The notes under the pieces were generated by a model. It had not been told where the DNA came from, made no database searches, and saw nothing but the letters and a program-made list of their open reading frames with translations. DNA of 64,000 nt. Source: Symbiodinium natans. Lineage: Eukaryota > Sar > Dinophyceae > Suessiales > Symbiodiniaceae. Shown here one piece after another: positions 26,950 to 37,580 of the stretch; the first letter of the stretch is position 1, and the number at the start of each line of letters is the position of its first letter. Location: positions 64,001-128,000 of the forward strand of contig CAJNDS010002308.1 in NCBI GenBank assembly GCA_905221605.1, read 5' to 3'. The position numbers were made by a program, and so were the translations under genes.

Positions 26950-27990
26950 TAGAAGCTCCTCGCTATAATCCAGAAACCCTAAACCCTAAATCCTATGAAC
27001 CCTACAAGCCCCTATTAAAGCCTATGAACCCTACAAACCCTGAACCCTAAACCCTAAACCCGAAACCCGATAATTATAAACCCTACAAACCCTGAACCCT
27101 AAACCCAAGGCACCGTCGCCAGCAAGGCCTGGCTGTTTAGGGTTCAGGGTTCAGCGTTCAGGGTTCAGGGTTCAGGGTTTAGGGTTTAGGGTTTAGGTTT
27201 AGGGTTTAGGGTTTAGGGTTTAGTTTAAAGTTTAGGGCTTGGGGGAACATCGGGTTTAGGGCTCATAGGGTTCTGGATGTTGAAGATTATTCCAGAAACC
27301 TGAAAGCGCCAAACCCAAACACAGCCCAATAGAATGTCAGCCAAGCGTAGTTCTGAACCCTAAGCCCTAAACCCCGAAATTTCTTGTTGTAGCTCAGGGG
27401 CTTCACGCTTTTGATAGCGTTCAAGGTCGAATCTCAAACCCTCCCCCCCCCCCCCCCCCCCCCCCCCCCGAAGCACGTGAAGCCCTAAATCCCTGACAAA
27501 AAAAATAAGCCCAAAGCCCGAAACACCTGCTAAATTCTCACTCCCTACCCTAAAATATAGGGTTTAGAGTTTAGGCTTTAGGGTTTAGGGTTTCGGGTTT
27601 TGTGTTTAGGGTTTTGGGTTTAGGGTGCAACCTTAGATAAAGTTTTTCTTGGTTTGGGGTTAAGGGCGTTTATGGCCAGGCAACAACCCTTTGTCATAAA
27701 CCAGTGATACACCCTAAACCCTAAACCCTAAACCCTAAACCCTAAACCCTAAACCCTAAACCCTAAACCCTAAACCCTAAATCCTTTCTATGCCTTTACA
27801 ATTTCAACCCCTGGGCCCCTAAAGCCCCTCAAGCCCTCAACCCCAAACCCTAAACCCCTAAACCCGAAAGGCCCTGAACCCTTAAACCCTAAAGCCCTCA
27901 ACCCCAAACCCCAAACCCCTAAACCCTACAGACCCTAAGCCTAAACCCTACAATCCCCTAAACTCTCAACCCTGAAGGCCCAAACCCCTC
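26950..27990. other. Repeat-rich stretch with weak islands
   Basis: CCCTAAA and TTTAGGG variants, a poly-C run (27442-27469) and short frames such as LVVAQGLHAFDSVQGRIS (27386-27440). No firm exon. Confidence 0.45.
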
Positions 27991-28003
27991 AAGCCCTATA
28001 AAA

Positions 28004-28055
28004 GCCGTGGGGCCGGAAGGTCGTCTTCGAGCCTGGCATGCACAAGGTGGTGAAG
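28004..28055 (+). CDS. Candidate exon with GTGAGG donor
   Basis: Frame GRKVVFEPGMHKVVK then |GTGAGGGT. The frame stays open past the donor (VRVSDCPGSLGAFFLD) to a TGA at 28102, so intron retention or a terminal exon is possible. Confidence 0.55.
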
Positions 28056-28429
28056 GTGAGGGTCAGCGACTGCCCAGGCTCTCTTGGGGCATTTTTCCTG
28101 GATTGAGGGCTCAGCAAGTCTTAGGATGTTTAGGACACTTTGGGGCTCACGATTTTGGGAGTACCCTCATTGTAAGAGGATCCTACTATTTGGAGCGTGT
28201 GTTTTTGGGTTCAGGGTGTTGGGGTCCGAAACGCTAAACCCTAAAGCCTAAAGCGTTGGCCCTAAACCCTAAGCCCCAAGTTCGCAAATCCCCCCCCCCA
28301 TGTAAGAGTTTCCGAAGCTTCGGTGTTAGAACATAAGGGGGGTTTCTGGGAAACAATCCTTGTAGAATCCTTGTGTTTTTTTTTGACTTTTTTGGGGGGC
28401 CCCTGGCCTCACTACACATATGCTTATGG

Positions 28430-29640
28430 GTTCTTCAGGGAGGGGGGTTCATGGGGGTTAGGTACCTAGGAACCTTACAAAAGCATAGAGGGCCTTAGGG
28501 AGTATTAGGGAGCCCTGACCCCTTAAGAATTTTCCTCATTTTACGCACCCCATAACAACTCCTCTAAACCCTAAACCCTAAACCCTAAACCCTAAACCCT
28601 AAACCCTAAACCTTAAACCCACCAAAACGCCCCAAGACCCTCGGCGAGGTGAGGCGCCCATCCAGATCGGCATCTCCACTGCTTCTGGGCTCGAAAGGGC
28701 TCAAGGGTTTCTGGGGTTTAGGGTCTAGGGTTTAGGGCTCAAGGGTTTTTGGGGCGTAAGGGCTGGTGTAAAGGGTTTTGGAGGCTTAGGTCGGGTTTCG
28801 AGCTCAGGGCTGTGTTTCTAGAAGTAGCCCTAAACCCAAAACCCTAAATCCGAAACCCTATAAACCCCTCAACCCTAACCCCGAACTTTATAGGGTTCTT
28901 CATGGGGGGTTATCTAGAGAACCTTCGGGAAGCTTAGGGAGCCTTACATCCCCCCTTGAAGCCCCCCTAAGAACCCATAACAACTTGAAGGTGGTTGACA
29001 CGGTGACCTATTTGAATATGTAGGGTAGTTTAGGGCTTAGGGCTCAGAGCTTAGGGTTTACGCAGGGCAGCCACATCTTACGGCCTCGATCAAACCACAT
29101 AAAGCCCTGCTTAGCATAACAACCCATGAATCTTCAAGTAACATCCCTAGTGCCCTAAGCCCTAGACCCTAAACCCTAAACACAACCCTTAACCCCTAAG
29201 CCCTAACCCCTAAACCCTAAACCCTAAACCCTAAACCCTAAACCCTAAACCCTAAACCCCCCGAGTTCCCGCCTCAACCAAGGCTGGCTGGCAGCCGAAT
29301 TCCGCCTTCGGCAAGGCCTCGAACATGGAAGCCCTAGAAGCCCAAGCCCTAAACCCTAAACCCTAAACCCTAAACCCTAAACCCTAAACCCTAAACCCTA
29401 AACCCTAAACCCTAAACCCTAAACCCTAAACCCCTAAACCCCTAAACCCCTAAACCCCTAAACCCTGAACCCTAAACCCTAAACCCTAAAACAAAAAGCA
29501 AACATCCCAAGACAAAAAGCAAACATCCCAACACATAAACCCTAAACCCTTATAAGCCCCGAATACCCTATGAGCCCTATGAATCCGAAAAGAGCTTGTA
29601 ACTCTAAACTCTCTACTTAATCTCTTTAAAGCCAGGAAAC
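28430..29640. other. Heptamer-rich stretch with few supported exons
   Basis: Contains CCCTAAA arrays (28561-28615, 29195-29260, 29340-29480). Islands with open frames: 28630-28700 (KTLGEVRRPSRSASPLLLGS) and 29262-29332 (AGWQPNSAFGKASNMEAL). Splice sites not convincing. Confidence 0.45.
29340..29480. repeat. CCCTAAA array, about 13 units plus CCCCTAAA tail
   Basis: Pure heptamers change to CCCCTAAA octamers at 29430-29462, a local unit switch. Confidence 0.9.
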
Positions 29641-29671
29641 CCTAAGGTTGCAGACTGACATGTATGTGCAG

Positions 29672-29741
29672 TCAAGAACATGGGACCCCTGGGAAGAGTG
29701 CAGCAGCGGTGGCAGCACCTCACATATCCAGAAGCCGCGTG
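29672..29741 (+). CDS. Candidate exon
   Basis: CATGTATGTGCAG| acceptor, frame SRTWDPWEECSSGGSTSHIQ then KPR, donor GTG|GTAGGT. W-x2-W-x2-C resembles the start of a thrombospondin type 1 repeat, but the rest of that domain is not visible. An overlapping ORF in another frame continues to 29933. Confidence 0.5.
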
Positions 29742-30248
29742 GTAGGTCGCCGAGGTTTTCCGCAGCCTTGTGGCTTCTTTGGTCCGGCGCATAGGCGCGG
29801 GTCTTCCGTGTCAAGAGCCTTGGTGAGGCCCAGGACTTCGGTTATTCCAAGCCGACTCTTCATGGAGGATCAAGTCCGGCAGGGAGCACATGGCACTGAC
29901 TGGCGCTGTGCGGTGAGGCGCCCTAAACCCTAAACCCGAAACCCTAAGCCCTAAACCCTAAACCAGTATAAACTCTAAACCCTATAACCCTTAAACCCTC
30001 TGAACCACCCTGCTCTCCATGGTGTACCCCACCCCCACCCCCCCACTCCCAAAGCTCTAGAACCGCAACAACCCTGAACCCTAAAGCCCTGAAACCCTTA
30101 ACCCCTTGTCCCGAAGAAGGTAGATAATTAATAGAAGGGTTTAGGGTTTAGGGTTTTAGGGTTTGGGGTTTTAGGGTTCAGGGTTTAGGGTTTCGGGTGT
30201 TCCCCTGGGCTCGCTTCTTAATCGTTCCCACACGGCTTTCCTTTCCAG

Positions 30249-30357
30249 GGCTATGCAGTTCGTTGGATGTTCCCCTGCTGTCGTTCCAGCTGTGCCCTAC
30301 ACCCAACAAGAAAAAGAAAGCCCAAGCACTCCCCCAAACACTCCCCCTCCCCCACCC
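30249..30357 (+). CDS. Candidate terminal exon, Pro/Gln-rich
   Basis: Strong acceptor CGGCTTTCCTTTCCAG|. Frame AMQFVGCSPAVVPAVPYTQQ then EKESPSTPPNTPPPP and a TAA. Low-complexity C-terminus. Confidence 0.6.
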
Positions 30358-30461
30358 TAACCCTAAACCCCAAACCCTAAACCCTACGCCCTCAACCCTA
30401 CTCCAAGAATCCAAAGCCTGAAGCCCTACCCTCAACCCTAAACCCTAAACCCTAAAACCCT

Positions 30462-30600
30462 AAACCCTACATCCCTAAACCCTACATCCCTAAACCCTAC
30501 ATCCCTAAACCCTACATCCCTAAACCCTACATCCCTAAACCCTAAACCCTAAACCCCAAACCCTAAACCCTAAACCCTACATCCCTAAACCCTCAACCCT
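30462..30600. repeat. 15-bp variant array CCCTAAACCCTACAT
   Basis: Five or more copies of CCCTAAACCCTACAT: two heptamers with one mutated and an added base. Another locally homogenised unit. Confidence 0.9.
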
Positions 30601-30636
30601 CAACCCTCAACCCTAAACCCTAAACCCTAACACCAG

Positions 30637-30696
30637 GAGTCCACGCGCAGTGTCTGGGGCACCTCGGCCCTGGCCCTCCTGGCTCCTGGGCCTTGA
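30637..30696 (+). CDS. Candidate short exon
   Basis: AACACCAG| acceptor, frame ESTRSVWGTSALALLAPGP then TGA. CCCTAAA left, TTTAGGG right. Confidence 0.45.
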   Translation, partial: ESTRSVWGTSALALLAPGP

Positions 30697-30783
30697 GAAG
30701 CCTCGAAGCCTAGGGTTTAGGGTTTTGAAATGTAGGGTTTCGAGATGTGGGTTGAGGGTTTGGGGTTTAGGGTTTAGTGCCAG

Positions 30784-30864
30784 CCCGACTCTGTCGCTAT
30801 CCAGGCTTACAGCTCGCACGAGTCCTTCTCCAAAGAAGATGCTTGGCCGCAGTTCCTTGCACCC
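30784..30864 (+). CDS. Candidate exon, 27 codons, phase 0
   Basis: GTGCCAG| then PDSVAIQAYSSHESFSKEDA and WPQFLAP; donor CCC|GTAAGG. Length exactly 81 nt with both sites good. Confidence 0.65.
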
Positions 30865-31025
30865 GTAAGGTTTCAGGCTCTTGGGGTTTGGGTTTTAGGA
30901 GTTTAAGGGTCTAAGGCTAAGGGTTTAGGGGCTTAGGGTCTTAGGGTCTTAGGGTTTAGGGTTTTAGGGGCTTCGGGCCTAGGGTTTAAGGGTTTAGGGC
31001 ACATAGGGAATGAGTAAAAGGATCC

Positions 31026-31153
31026 TGATGGGAACCCCAAAGCAGGGAACCTCAAGAATATAGTAGGAACATACAGGGAACACACGGGCCCTGGTAGGTG
31101 TAGCATTATATTCCTACTGTATCCTTGGGGTTCCCTGTTCGGGGTTCCCATCA
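31026..31153 (+). mobile_element. TIR element, family 7
   Basis: Imperfect 45-bp inverted ends: TGATGGGAACCCCAAAGCAG GGAACC...TAGTAGGAA; TTCCTACTGTATCC..GGGG TTCCCTGTTCGGGGTTCCCA TCA. No ORF. Single copy in the window. Confidence 0.85.
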
Positions 31154-31216
31154 AAGTCACCTTTAATTAATAGGGTTTAGGGTTTAGGGTTTAGGGTTTA
31201 GGGTTTAGGACCTTAG

Positions 31217-31315
31217 TCGGCAAGGATTCAATTCACGAGCGGCACGACAAGTGGAACGGCCCGCAGACTGTCTCCCTCGACATCGACATGCGCCTTGGCA
31301 CCAACCTCCCTGAAC
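31217..31315 (+). CDS. Candidate exon
   Basis: GGACCTTAG| then GKDSIHERHDKWNGPQTVSL and DIDMRLGTNLPEP. High-quality frame; likely joined with 31535 and 31991. Function unknown. Confidence 0.6.
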
Positions 31316-31534
31316 CCTAAAGCCCCATACTCTAAACCCTAAACCCTAAACCCTAAACCCTAAACCCTAAACCCTAAACCCTAAACCCCAATCTTAAACC
31401 CTCAACCCTAGACCCTAACCCGAAACCTTGAGCACCCCCGAAGTTAAAGCTGTGAGCCCCCCAAAGCCACCAAAAAACCTTGCACCCCCCCAATCCCTAT
31501 ACCCTAACCCCTAAACCCTAAATACTAAACAATC

Positions 31535-31587
31535 CACCATGCCTTCATGGACCACTACTTTGAAGCTGTAGGCAGTGATAGAGGCAG
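31535..31587 (+). CDS. Candidate short exon
   Basis: Frame HHAFMDHYFEAVGSDRGR, donor-like GCAG|GTCCC. Confidence 0.5.
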
Positions 31588-31990
31588 GTCCCAAACCCTG
31601 AAAACCTAAAGAACCCGTAGCCCCCCAAACCCTTATACCCGACCCTAAGCCCTTACACCCTGAAAAAACCTAAACCCTTGAACCCTGAAAAAACACTAAA
31701 CCCTAAACCCCGAGAAACCAGCCTAAACCCTTAGACCCGAAAAAACCCTTAGACCCTCAACCCTTAACCTCAACCCTTAAACCCTGCAAAAGCCCTAAGC
31801 CCCAAACCTAAAACACATTTATACAAGCCCTTAAACCATGAAAACCCTAAACCCTAAACCTAAAGAACTCCTAAAGACCCTTAAGCCTTAAACCGTCTAA
31901 ACCCTCTAAACCCTAAATCCGGCACCTTCAACCCTAAACACGAAAACCCTCAACCCTAAACCCCAAACCCTAAACCGCACCTCCTCTCAG

Positions 31991-32084
31991 GTCCCTGAAG
32001 CCTCACACAATCGAATGGCGGAGCGACAAGCACTCCAAAGACTACTCCAAAGCCTTCTTCACCTGGGAAAAGGCCGCTTTGAGG
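31991..32084 (+). CDS. Candidate exon
   Basis: CTCCTCTCAG| then LKPHTIEWRSDKHSKDYSKA and FFTWEKAAL; donor AGG|GTTTGGGG. CCCTAAA left, TTTAGGG right. Confidence 0.65.
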
Positions 32085-32370
32085 GTTTGGGGTTTAGCGT
32101 TCAGGGCTTAGGGTTTAGGGTTTAGGGTTTAGGGTTTAGGGTTTAGGGTTTAGGGTTTAGGGTTTAGGGTTTAGGGCTTAGGGCTTAGGGCTCAGGGTCT
32201 TACTTCAAGCAAAGTTTCGGGTTTGGGGTTGAGGGTTTCGGGATTTAGTGGTCGAGGGATTTAGTGATTCAGGTTTTCGAATTTGGGGTTTTAGTATTTC
32301 GTGATTTTGTGGTTTTGGGGTTCGAGTCTACGACTCTTGCCCTTGCTTAGCCTTCAATGGTTGAACTTTC

Positions 32371-32500
32371 TACTTGGAGGTTCATGGTACATATTAACAA
32401 ACTTTACCTGTAACCATATTGGGGCGCTTAAGGGGCTTATAAGTGGGTTATAAGTACAGCTATAATTTGTTCATAAGGAATTACCATGAACCTCCAAGTA
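32371..32500 (+). mobile_element. TIR element, family 8, perfect 19-bp ends
   Basis: TACTTGGAGGTTCATGGTA at the left and its exact complement TACCATGAACCTCCAAGTA at the right. Directly abutting is a second hairpin (32497-32533) AGTACTATTGTTGGTTTAAG AAACCAACAGTAGTACT. No ORF. Confidence 0.9.
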
Positions 32501-32719
32501 CTATTGTTGGTTTAAGAAACCAACAGTAGTACTTGGATTTAGGGTGTCCTTTCTTCGTTGGAAGAACGAAGGCTATCCTGAAGTTTTCCGACAGCAGGGC
32601 GTGCCTTTTTTGGGGGGGAAATGCTAAGGGGTACCCCTTGTTTTGGGAAATGCCGGCCTGGTTATTCGCTAGCTTCAGCTTTGGGAGAAGTTACACCGTG
32701 GCTGCTTTCAAACCCTGAG

Positions 32720-33165
32720 CCCTAAACGCAAAACCCTTCGAACGCCCCCAACTGTTTATGCATGAAGAGTAGTTCCTACGGCAGCGGCTTGACTTGGACC
32801 CTCAGCGTGTGTTTTGGTGCTCTTGGGGCTTGGGTAACGGGGGTATCGGCCCTCAAAACGCAAGCCATGAACACAAAGCTTCCATGAAGCCTCAGAAGCC
32901 TCTCCAGCCCTTTCCCAACGCTTAGGGGGCCGTGTACCTAAATAAGCTATACTTTGGCCTTGAGATAGCTCCAATAGAATGACTTTGGGGCCTAGGTACA
33001 GTCTATTTACGTACATGGACCCTTCCTGAGCATGGTCCCTTTGACCTTCTTTCGAGGGTTCTGAAGTATGGGTCCTTGGGTTTTCTAGGAAGTACATGGG
33101 CCCCCTTTTGAGGGCCCATTTTGAGGGACCATGCAACTGCCCTTAGAGGCATGGACCATCAGGGA
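32720..33165. other. Unique stretch with family-4-like end, no firm exon
   Basis: A + and a - frame are open but neither is convincing. 33110-33155 (TTGAGGGACCATGCAACTGC) resembles the right end of family 4; GGGGGCCGTGTACCTAAA at 32935 may be the other arm. Confidence 0.4.
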
Positions 33166-33234
33166 TGGCACAGGACTCGTTCTAGGATTCCTGATTAGTT
33201 CGGAAGGCAAGAGCCTGTGCAGTCACCGGTTTGG

Positions 33235-33335
33235 GTTTAGGGTTTAGGGTTTAGGGTTTCGGGTTTAGGGTTTAGGGTTTAGGGTTTAGGGTTTAGGGTT
33301 TAGGGTTTAGGGTTTAGGGTTTAGGGTTTAGGGTG
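33235..33335. repeat. TTTAGGG array, 14 units
   Basis: Nearly pure run just upstream of the next exon. One of the cases where the G-strand repeat lies on the left. Confidence 0.95.
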
Positions 33336-33343
33336 TAGGGTAG

Positions 33344-33470
33344 TTCGGGGTTGGACAAAAACTCTCCATCCAGGTGTCCCCCAGCGTGCACAACGCGTTA
33401 AGTACCTGCAAGTACACCCTCCTCTCCGTGGACGACCCTTCGATCGTGGCCTGGAGACAGCGTACTGCCG
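33344..33470 (+). CDS. Candidate exon
   Basis: GGGTAG| then GQKLSIQVSPSVHNALSTCK and YTLLSVDDPSIVAWRQRTA; donor CCG|GTTTAGGG. Beta-rich looking, one Cys. One of the best frames in the window. The internal CCATCCAG| is an alternative acceptor. Confidence 0.7.
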
Positions 33471-33777
33471 GTTTAGGGTTTAGGGTTTTAGGTTTTAGGG
33501 CTTGCCTGAAGGGTCCCCTTTTTGGGTACCTTGTCGTTTCATTAATCTGGTCTGTTCTCTAGATTTTGGTCTCTGGCCGGGTACCCTAATTTGAAGGGCC
33601 CACAGTACAACAGGCTTGGCTTGCAGGTTTCAGAGACCCTCAACCCTAAACTCTAAAGTCTAAACACCAAACCCAAAACCCTAAACCCTGAACCCTGAAC
33701 CCTGAACCCTAAACCCTAAACCCTAAACCCTAAACCGTAAACCCTAAACCCTAAACCCCACACCCTGCTGTAAGGCA

Positions 33778-34004
33778 GTCCATGCCCCAGACCTTGAAGT
33801 CTGTAGGAATTCTGAGTCTTGGGTTGCCGTCGAGGAACTTCAAATGACTTTTGGCCATAACAAAATAGGAAACCATGCTACCCTCTTGCCTGGGGCTGTT
33901 GGCGACCAATCAGGGTCGGGCCGTTGTCGTGCAGAAGAGCGGGAAGGGGACGCCCCCTCTGGTCCACGTCGCTGGACGGGGTCTCGGCCTTCTTGGCCAA
34001 GGAT
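33778..34004 (+). CDS. Candidate exon(s), long open region
   Basis: After GTAAGGCAG| the frame APDLEVCRNSESWVAVEELQ...NHATLLPGAVGDQ is open for 76 codons. From 33906 a second frame, NQGRAVVVQKSGKGTPPLVH then VAGRGLGLLGQG, is better, so two exons with an unrecognised junction are likely. Followed by TTTAGGG. Confidence 0.55.
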
Positions 34005-34114
34005 GTTTAGGGTTTAGGGTTTAGGGTTTAGGGTTTAGGGTTTAGGGTTTAGGGTTGAGCGCAGGGCCACAATGTGTGTGAAAGACCGCCAACGCGCGTC
34101 TGAGACGGCACCCA

Positions 34115-34259
34115 GAAGAAGCTAGGCCCAACAACTACGATGAATCACTATGTTCTCCGCAGGGTTCACTTGCAGTACTATTTTTTGGACCTTGTGGAAT
34201 CCAAGTTCCAACCCTGTAGGCACCCAAAACCTTACTATCCAGGTCTCCTGGGTACCTTA
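34115..34259 (+). CDS. Candidate exon
   Basis: Frame KKLGPTTTMNHYVLRRVHLQ then YYFLDLVESKFQPCRHPKPY. Acceptors possible at GCACCCAG| or TTCTCCGCAG|. Merges into CCCTAAA. Confidence 0.5.
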
Positions 34260-34416
34260 GCCCTAAACCCTAAACCCGAAACCCTAAACCCTAACACCCA
34301 AAAACCCTAAACCCTAAGCCCTAAACCCTAAACCCTAAAACCCTAAACCCTAAACCCTAAACCCAAACATCCCTAAACCCTAAGCCTAAACCCTAAACCC
34401 TAGAAAGCCCCAAAAG

Positions 34417-34522
34417 GTGCACCCTGGGGTTCACTTCTTGTGAGGTCACGTGGATCAACGCCCCCAAGGAGAAGTTCCCCCAGGGGGCTGAAGCTTGGCT
34501 CCTACTGAGGCATTTGAAGCTT
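34417..34522 (+). CDS. Candidate terminal exon
   Basis: CCCCAAAAG| then CTLGFTSCEVTWINAPKEKF and PQGAEAWLLLRHLKL, then TGA. Two Cys. CCCTAAA left, TTTAGGG right. Confidence 0.6.
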
Positions 34523-34954
34523 TGAGATAGACATGGAGGGTTGTTAGGGTTCAGGGTTTAGGGTTTAGGGTTTAGGGTTTAGGGTTTAGGGTCTAGGGTC
34601 TAGGGGTTAGGGTTTAGGGTTTAGGGTTTAGGGTTTAGGGTTTAGTGTTTAGGGTTTAGGGTTTAGGGTTCAAGAGCTCCTGGTCGAGTAGTTTCTCGTT
34701 TAGGCTCTGTGTTTAGAACATCGAAAAATACCCACCCACCCGAAGTTCCCATAACATTAAGAAATAAAAAGTTTCTTCTTTTTATTAGGATGGTTCAATA
34801 ACAAAATGAATGACTTCCACTTAACAAAGGAGGAGGTGGAGACACTAAACCACGCGAGGCTTTGAGGTCTTGAAATCCTAAACTGAGGCTCAAACCTTGA
34901 AAACATTTTCAAAAATGAAAAACCCTGAAAAAAAGAAGGAGGAAAAAAAAACCT

Positions 34955-35370
34955 CCCCATTTGGGGTGTTTTTGGAAGCAAATTTTCCCTCATGGGGGGG
35001 TCGGAGTTCGAGGCAAGGGGGGGTCTCCGAAGATTATTTTGCCTTTAAAATCGAAAAATGACCCCCCCCCCTGACCAAAATCATTGTGAAAAAGGTCGTG
35101 GAAAAGTCTTGAAAAACTTGAAAAACACAAAAACCCAGAAAACGAGAGGCCACCCAGAACCCTCGATTTCAGTACTAAAAATTCGCATTTTCATTGCGGG
35201 TCTAGGCCAAGCCTGAGGTCCCTTTTGGGGTGTTTTTTGAGGCAAACTTTCCCTCTCAAGGGGGGGTCGGAGTTTGAGGTAAGGAGGGTCTCCAAAGACT
35301 ATTTTGCCTTTAAAATCCAAAAATACGACCCCCCCTTGACCGAAATTAAGCTGTGAAAAGGTCGCGGGGG
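34955..35370. repeat. Two tandem copies of a 260-bp repeat
   Basis: TTTTGGGGTGTTTTT...CAAAYTTTCCCTC...GGGGTCGGAGTT...TCTCCRAAGAYTATTTTGCC TTTAAAATC...ACCCCCCCC occurs at 34955-35110 and 35217-35370. The - strand frame (FKGKIVFGDPP) is open across the second copy only. Confidence 0.85.
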
Positions 35371-35479
35371 CAGCCCTTCCTCAGAAAAACCCGGAAAACA
35401 CCCGAAGAAACATGGAAAAACCTTAAAAAACATTGAAAAACCTTGAAAAACCCTGAAAAACTTGAAAAAAACACGGCGT

Positions 35480-37080
35480 TGAGGCCTTGAAACCCTAAAC
35501 ACAGGCCCTGAGGCCTTGAAACCCTAAACGCTGGGCCCTGAAACCCTAAACACAGGCCTGAGGGTCTGAGGCCTTGAAACCCTAAACACTGGGCCCTGAA
35601 ACCCTAAACACAGGCCCTGAGGCCTTGAAACCCTAAACACAGGCCTGAGGCCCTGAAACCCTAAACACAGGCCCTGAGGCCTTGAAACCCTAAACGCTGG
35701 GCCCTGGCCCTGAGGCCCTGAAACCCTAAACACAGGCCCTGAAGCCTTGAAACCCTAAACGCTGGGCCCTGAAACCCTAAACACAGGCCCTGAGGCCCTG
35801 AAACCCTAAACACAGGCCCTGAGGCCTTGAAACCCTAAACAAAGGCCCTGAGGCCTTGAAACCCTAAACGCTGGGCCCTGAAACCCTAAACACAGGCCCT
35901 GAGGCCCTGAAACCCTAAACACAGGCCCTGAGGCCTTGAAACCCTAAACACAGGCCCTGAGGCCTTGAAACCCTCAACGCTGGGCCCTGAAACCCTAAAC
36001 ACAGGCCCTGAGGCCCTGAAACCCTAAACACAGGCCCTGAAGCCTTGAAACCCTAAACGCTGGGCCCTGGAACCCTAGACACAGGCCCTGAGGCCCTGAA
36101 ACCCCTAAACACAGGCTTTGAGGCCTTGAAACCCTAAACGCTGGGCCCTGAAACCCTAAACACAGGCCCTGAGGCCCTGAGGCCCTGAAACCCTAAACAC
36201 AGGCCCCGAGGCCTTGAAACCCTAAACGCTGGGCCCTGAAACCCTAAACACAGGCCCTGAGGCCCTGAAACCCTAAACACAGGCCCTGAGGCCTTGAAAC
36301 CCTGAACGCTGGGCCCTGAAACCCTAAACACAGGCCCTGAGGCCCTGAAACCCTAAACACAGGCCCTGAGGCCTTGAAACCCTAAACGCTGGGCCCTGAA
36401 ACCCTAAACACAGGCCCTGAAGCCCTGAAACCCTAAACACAGGCCCTGAGGCCTGGAAACCCTAAACGCTGGGCCCTGAAAACCCTAAACACAGGCCCTG
36501 AGGCCCTGAAACCCTAAACACAGGCCCTGAGGCCTTGAAACCCTAAACGCTGGGCCCTGAAACCCTAAACACAGGCCCTGAGGCCCTGAAACCCTAAACA
36601 CAGGCCCTGAGGCCTTGAAACCCTAAACGCTGGGCCCTGAAACCCTAAACACATGCCCTGAGGCCCTGAAACCCTAAACACAGGCTTTGAGGCCTTGAAA
36701 CCCTAAACGCTGGGCCCTGAAACCCTAAACACAGGCCCTGAGGCCCTGAAACCCTAACACAGGCTTTGAGGCCTTGAAACCCTAAACGCTGGGCCCTGAA
36801 ACCGGCCCTGAAACCCTAAACACAGGCCCTGAAGCCTTGAAACCCTAAACGCTGGGCCCTGAAACCCTAAACACAGGCCCTGAGGCCCTGAAACCCTAAA
36901 CACAGGCTCTGAGGCCTTGAAACCCTAAACGCTGGGCCCTGGAACCCTAAACACAAGCCCTGAGGCCCTGAAACCCTAAACACAGGCCCTGAAGCCTTGA
37001 AACCCTAAACGCTGGGCCCTGGAACCCTAAACACAGGCCCTGAGGCCCTGAAACCCCTAAACACAGGCTTTGAAACCCTA
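35480..37080. repeat. Composite heptamer-derived satellite, about 1.6 kb
   Basis: Tandem subunits GGCCTTGAAACCCTAAACGC TG and GGCCCTGAAACCCTAAACAC AG(GCCCTGA) alternate in a higher-order unit of about 80 bp, repeated some 18 times. Each subunit contains GAAACCCTAAAC, so a heptamer with flanks was amplified. Variants (AACCCCTAAACACAGGCTTT) recur in blocks. Confidence 0.95.
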
Positions 37081-37154
37081 ATTAGGGTCTCAAGTGTTTA
37101 GGGTCTCAAGGGTTTAGGGGCTCAACGGTTTAGGGTCTCAAGGGCATTGTGGGC

Positions 37155-37580
37155 CTTGGGCCTTGCCCACCAATTTTTGGGCCTTGCCCACGAATACTTG
37201 GGCCTTGCCCACGAATATTTGGGCCTTGCCCACGAATATTTGGGCCTTGCCCACGAATATTTGGGCCTTGCCCACGAATATTTGTGCCTTGCCCACGAAT
37301 ATTTGGGCCTTGCCCACGAATATTTGGGCCTTGCCCACGAATTTTTGGGCCTTGCCCACGAACCAACAACCCCAGAAATTCGTGGGCAAGGCCCAAAAAT
37401 TCGTGGGCAAGGCCCAAAAATTCGTGGGCAAGGCCCAAAAATTCGTGGGCAAGGCCCAAAATCCGGATTTTGGGCCTTGCCCACGAATATTTGGGCCTTG
37501 CCCACGAATCTTTGGGCCTTGCCCACGAATATTTGGGCCTTGCCCACGAATACCATTAAGGTTTATAATTATATGGTAGG
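37155..37580. repeat. 21-bp hairpin (foldback) minisatellite, second locus
   Basis: About ten direct copies of TTGCCCACGAATATTTGGGCC, then five inverted copies (TTCGTGGGCAAGGCCCAAAAA; 37379-37460), then four direct (37468-37553). All six frames are open. Right flank CCATTAAGGTTTATAATTAT ATGG is nearly the same as at 4600-4625, although the repeat units are unrelated. Confidence 0.95.

Noticed and set aside
29626-29933. Single long exon 29664-29933
   Set aside because: A GTAGGT donor at 29742 and a better frame for 29672-29741 suggest splitting; the long frame mixes both.
35524-36331. - strand ORFs with FRVSGPQG-type repeats
   Set aside because: Composite satellite read in one frame; no start context or neighbours.
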